A stretch of 64,000 bases of DNA from Candidatus Gallitreponema excrementavium (GTDB taxonomy: Bacteria; Spirochaetota; Spirochaetia; Treponematales; Treponemataceae): NCBI GenBank assembly GCA_017694795.1, contig JADIMM010000023.1, positions 1 through 64,000 on the forward strand, read 5' to 3'. Made by a program: the position numbers and the translations under genes. The notes under the pieces are model-generated. The model saw only the letters and a list, made by a program, of their open reading frames with translations, was not told where the DNA came from and searched no databases. Every line of letters starts with the position of its first letter. Within the stretch, counting starts at the first letter, position 1. This document shows, piece after piece, positions 61,471 through 64,000 of the stretch.

Positions 61471-62346
61471 ATGAACAATAAAAATAAGAATTATGTTTTG
61501 AATTATGATAGTGTATCAGACGAAAATGTCCTGGCTCTTTATTTAAAGCAAATCAGCAGAATCCCCTTGTTATCAAGAGAGGAAGAGGAAAAGTATGCCG
61601 CACTGGCAGCCTCAGGTGACAAGGAAGCCAAAGACATTCTTGTAAAGTCGAATTTGAGGTTTGTAGTTAATGTTGCAAAAAAATTCCAGAATCAGGGGGT
61701 TCCCCTTACGGATTTAATCAGTGAGGGAAACATCGGCTTAATGACGGCTGTTGAAAAATTTGATGTGACGAAAGGTTTTCATTTTATCTCCTATGCTGTG
61801 TGGTGGATAAGGCAGGCGATTTTAAAAGCAATCTGTGAAAAATCCAGGATGATAAGGCTTCCTTTGAACCGGGCAAACGAGATTGTGCAGATTGAAAAGG
61901 CAAAGAAAGCACTTCATGGGTCTTACAGTGAAGAAGAAGAGATAGAGAAGATTTCAGAAATGCTGAATATGGAAAAATCCCATGTAAGGGAAATGATAAA
62001 CATTACCAGGGACATGGTTTCCTTGGATCTTCCGGTTTTTGATGAGAGGGACAGTTCCACTTTGGGAGACTTTGTGGAAGACAGCACCTACCAGTTGCCG
62101 GAGAATTATGTTATCAACGAAAATCTTAAGTGTGAAATTGATAAGGTACTGGATACCCTTTCCGAAAAAGAAGCCGATGTAATCCGTTATAGATTCGGGC
62201 TTAACGGACTTTCCCCGAAAAGTTTAAAGGAGATTGGGGAGATTTATTCTCTGACAAAGGAGAGAATCCGCCAGATTGAAAAAAAGGCCATAAAAAGGCT
62301 TCAGCATTCTTCACGGAAAGCCCATCTGGAACCCTTTGTTGCCTGA
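61471..62346 (+). CDS. RpoS-like group 2 sigma-70 factor
   Basis: A 291-residue alternative sigma factor. Region 1.2 (ALYLKQISRIPLLSREEE, about 25-42), regions 2.1-2.4 (SNLRFVVNVAKKF, LISEGNIGLMTAVEKFD, FISYAVWWIRQAIL), region 3 and region 4.2 (LKEIGEIYSLTKERIRQIEKKAIKRLQ) are all present, while region 1.1 is missing, as in group 2 factors such as RpoS. AAGGAGG at 61457-61463 selects ATG 61471; TTG 61468 is unlikely. It is divergent from groES. A sigma-54-type promoter just upstream suggests control by RpoN, as for rpoS in Borrelia. Confidence 0.87.
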   Translation: MNNKNKNYVLNYDSVSDENVLALYLKQISRIPLLSREEEEKYAALAASGDKEAKDILVKSNLRFVVNVAKKFQNQGVPLTDLISEGNIGLMTAVEKFDVTKGFHFISYAVWWIRQAILKAICEKSRMIRLPLNRANEIVQIEKAKKALHGSYSEEEEIEKISEMLNMEKSHVREMINITRDMVSLDLPVFDERDSSTLGDFVEDSTYQLPENYVINENLKCEIDKVLDTLSEKEADVIRYRFGLNGLSPKSLKEIGEIYSLTKERIRQIEKKAIKRLQHSSRKAHLEPFVA

Positions 62347-62377
62347 TGGCGGTCTTTACAGGTTCCCCTTGAATACT

Positions 62378-62421
62378 ATCCGTCAAGGTAGTAGAATGTT
62401 ACTACTTTGACGGATTTTTTT
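62378..62421 (+). terminator. Terminator of the RpoS-like gene
   Basis: A 16-bp stem (62378-62393 with 62400-62415, one G-U pair) is followed by a T-run to 62421. It separates this gene from ychF, only 14 bases further on. Confidence 0.95.
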
Positions 62422-62434
62422 AAGAGGATTATAT

Positions 62435-63544
62435 ATGGCATTGAATTGTGGTATTGTCGGACTTCCGAATGTAGGTAAATCTACTATTTTTTCCGCTCTT
62501 ACTTCTGCACCGGCAGAAGCGGCTAACTATCCATTTTGCACTATTGACCCGAATGTGGGGATTGTAAATGTTCCTGATTCCAGGTTGGATTATCTTGCCA
62601 AGGTTTTTCAGCCAAAAAAGGTGATTCCTGCGGCAGTGGAATTTGTAGACATTGCAGGGCTTGTAAAAGGGGCTTCCAGCGGGGAAGGTTTGGGAAACCA
62701 GTTCCTGTCCCATATAAGGGAAGTGGGTATGATAGCCCATGTTGTAAGATGTTTTGACAATCCTGACATCGTTCATGTTAATAACCGGATTGATCCGGAA
62801 GGTGATATAGGAACCATAAATGTTGAGCTTGCCCTGGCTGATTTGGAAACATTGGATAAGAGAATCGAAAAATTAAAGCGAAATGTTAAGGTTATGGGGA
62901 AGGATTCCCAAAAGGAAAGTGCCAATATGCTTTCTGCCTGTGAAAAAATACGTCCTTTGCTGCAGGAGGGAAAAGGCGCCAGGTTTGCACAATTAACTGA
63001 TGATGAAAAAAGCTCGGTTTATGATTTGCATTTGATAACAATGAAACCGGTGATTTATGTATGCAATCTCGATGAAGACGGAATAAAAAACGGTAATCCT
63101 TATTTGGATACTGTGAAGAAGATAGCAGCATCAGAAGGGACTCAGGTTGTCCCAATTTGCGGTAAATTTGAGGCCGAAATAGCAGATTTGGATTCTTACG
63201 AAGAAAAGCTGGCTTTTTTGGAGGAAATTGGTCTCGAAGAATCCGGGCTGGCAGCTTTAAGCCGTGTTGCTTATGACCAGTTGGGTTTGAGGACCTTTTT
63301 CACAGCCGGTGCCGATGAGTGCAGGGCTTGGACTATCCATAAGGGGGATACAGCGCCAAAAGCAGCCGGGGTTATTCATACTGACTTTGAGAGGGGCTTT
63401 ATTAAGGCGGAAGTATACTCCTTTGATGATCTCAAGGAATATGGTTCGGAACAGGCCATAAAGGCTGCCGGAAAGTACAGGCAGGAAGGAAAGGAATACA
63501 TCGTTCAGGACGGTGATGTAATTTTCTTTAAATTCAATGTATAG
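62435..63544 (+). CDS. ychF: Redox-regulated ATPase/GTPase YchF
   Basis: A 369-residue Obg-family P-loop protein of the YchF/OLA1 group, which prefers ATP and binds ribosomes. The P-loop is GLPNVGKST (9-17); switch II is DIAGLVKGAS (about 71-80). The coiled-coil insertion lies about 125-200 and the C-terminal TGS domain ends in YIVQDGDVIFFKFNV. AAGAGGA lies before the ATG. Length is normal. Confidence 0.95.
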   Translation: MALNCGIVGLPNVGKSTIFSALTSAPAEAANYPFCTIDPNVGIVNVPDSRLDYLAKVFQPKKVIPAAVEFVDIAGLVKGASSGEGLGNQFLSHIREVGMIAHVVRCFDNPDIVHVNNRIDPEGDIGTINVELALADLETLDKRIEKLKRNVKVMGKDSQKESANMLSACEKIRPLLQEGKGARFAQLTDDEKSSVYDLHLITMKPVIYVCNLDEDGIKNGNPYLDTVKKIAASEGTQVVPICGKFEAEIADLDSYEEKLAFLEEIGLEESGLAALSRVAYDQLGLRTFFTAGADECRAWTIHKGDTAPKAAGVIHTDFERGFIKAEVYSFDDLKEYGSEQAIKAAGKYRQEGKEYIVQDGDVIFFKFNV

Positions 63545-63564
63545 AATATTTTTTAATAAACAGA

Positions 63565-63637
63565 AACACCGGGTTACTTCCGGCTCCTATCCGATACCTT
63601 TGCGGCGCGGAACGGTTCCGGTTCCCCGGTGTTTTTT
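63565..63637. terminator. Long GC-rich hairpin between ychF and purC
   Basis: AACACCGGG (63565-63573) pairs with CCCGGTGTT (63625-63633), with T-runs after it on the plus strand and a weaker one on the minus strand, so it can serve both convergent genes. The 51-base interior is much more GC-rich than its surroundings and can fold further (CCGG, GGAACGGTTCC), longer than a simple terminator needs. Confidence 0.7.
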
Positions 63638-63653
63638 ATAAAGCGTAGTGTAT

Positions 63654-64000
63654 CTATTTTGACACTCTGTTCAATATTTCCACATAGGCTTCCTTGACGT
63701 TTCCAAGATCCCTTCTGAATCTGTCTTTGTCAAGCTTTTCTCCTGTTTTTGCATCCCAGAAACGGCAGGTGTCAGGGGAAATTTCATCTGCAAGGAGAAT
63801 GTTTCCCTTTGAGTCCCGTCCGAATTCTATTTTAAAGTCTATCAGACGGATTCCTCTTTCAAGAAAAAAATCCCCAACAATTTTATTTACCTTTGCGGTT
63901 GTTTTGTAAATGGTTTTCAACTCTTTAAAAGTTGCTGCCCCTATAGCCACTGCGTGGTAATCATTTATGAGGGGATCTCCCAAGGCGTCGTCTTTGTAGC
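63654..64000 (-). CDS. purC: SAICAR synthetase, C-terminal part (runs off window)
   Basis: The last 115 codons of phosphoribosylaminoimidazole-succinocarboxamide synthase, which ligates aspartate to CAIR in purine synthesis. The frame is open to the window edge and begins [13 protein letters not shown], a diagnostic purC motif. [19 protein letters not shown] and [14 protein letters not shown] follow, as in the ATP-grasp-like C-terminal half. The 5' part lies beyond 64000. Confidence 0.93.
   Translation of the reverse strand, partial: YKDDALGDPLINDYHAVAIGAATFKELKTIYKTTAKVNKIVGDFFLERGIRLIDFKIEFGRDSKGNILLADEISPDTCRFWDAKTGEKLDKDRFRRDLGNVKEAYVEILNRVSK

Overview
The window looks like chromosomal DNA of a treponeme-like spirochaete (Spirochaetota), probably a free-living or gut-commensal carbohydrate fermenter and not a reduced pathogen. 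The grounds are an outer-membrane protein of the treponemal UPF0164/FadL-like type, a DUF4912 plus GH57-like gene pair, a TolC/RND efflux system (so two membranes), lipoprotein amylases, and groES standing alone beside an RpoS-like sigma factor. Base composition is moderately AT-rich and even. No rRNA, tRNA, CRISPR array, prophage or intact insertion sequence was seen; the one mobile trace is a possible IS3-like end near 20.6 kb. The genus is inferred from gene content only.

Layout. 0-5.2 kb: lipoprotein pullulanase, an ABC permease/ATPase pair without a binding protein, and a DtxR-type regulator on a probably leaderless mRNA. 5.2-10.7 kb (minus): tolC-MFP-RND efflux operon, divergent from a two-component system (10.9-13.0 kb). 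13.2-20.6 kb: maltodextrin uptake operon malE-malF-malG with a palindromic operator inside its promoter and very large extra domains in both permeases, then a lipoprotein alpha-amylase. 20.6-22 kb: IS-like hairpin, rpmB, PhnP-like metallohydrolase. 22-30 kb: envelope and division genes (an Hsp70-substrate-domain/LysM fusion, lytic transglycosylase, uppP, ftsK) and a SpoU methyltransferase. 30.2-38.2 kb: dapA, asd, acetolactate synthase, a second metallohydrolase, two poorly characterised genes and thrC. 38.4-43.2 kb: AI-2E-family permease, DUF4912 and GH57-like proteins, UPF0164 porin-like protein. 43.4-51.6 kb: large TPR-like exported protein, a sialidase-like propeller/PP2C phosphatase receptor, and a small helical protein. 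51.7-59.4 kb: lysC-dapB-fusA, then gltX, an M15 peptidase and a TraB/GumN protein. 59.4-64 kb: glucosaminidase lipoprotein, radC, groES, the RpoS-like sigma factor behind a -24/-12 (sigma-54) promoter, ychF, and the 3' part of purC.

How it fits together. Pullulanase and amylase at the cell surface would release maltodextrins for the MalEFG importer; its ATPase is not encoded here. dapA, asd, lysC, dapB, thrC and ilvB give aspartate-family and branched-chain steps, split over several loci. The strongest leads are the sigma-54 promoter of the RpoS-like gene (resembling the Borrelia RpoN-RpoS cascade), the giant MalF/MalG extracytoplasmic domains, the Hsp70-SBD/LysM transmembrane fusion, and the GH57-like protein that seems to lack both catalytic residues.
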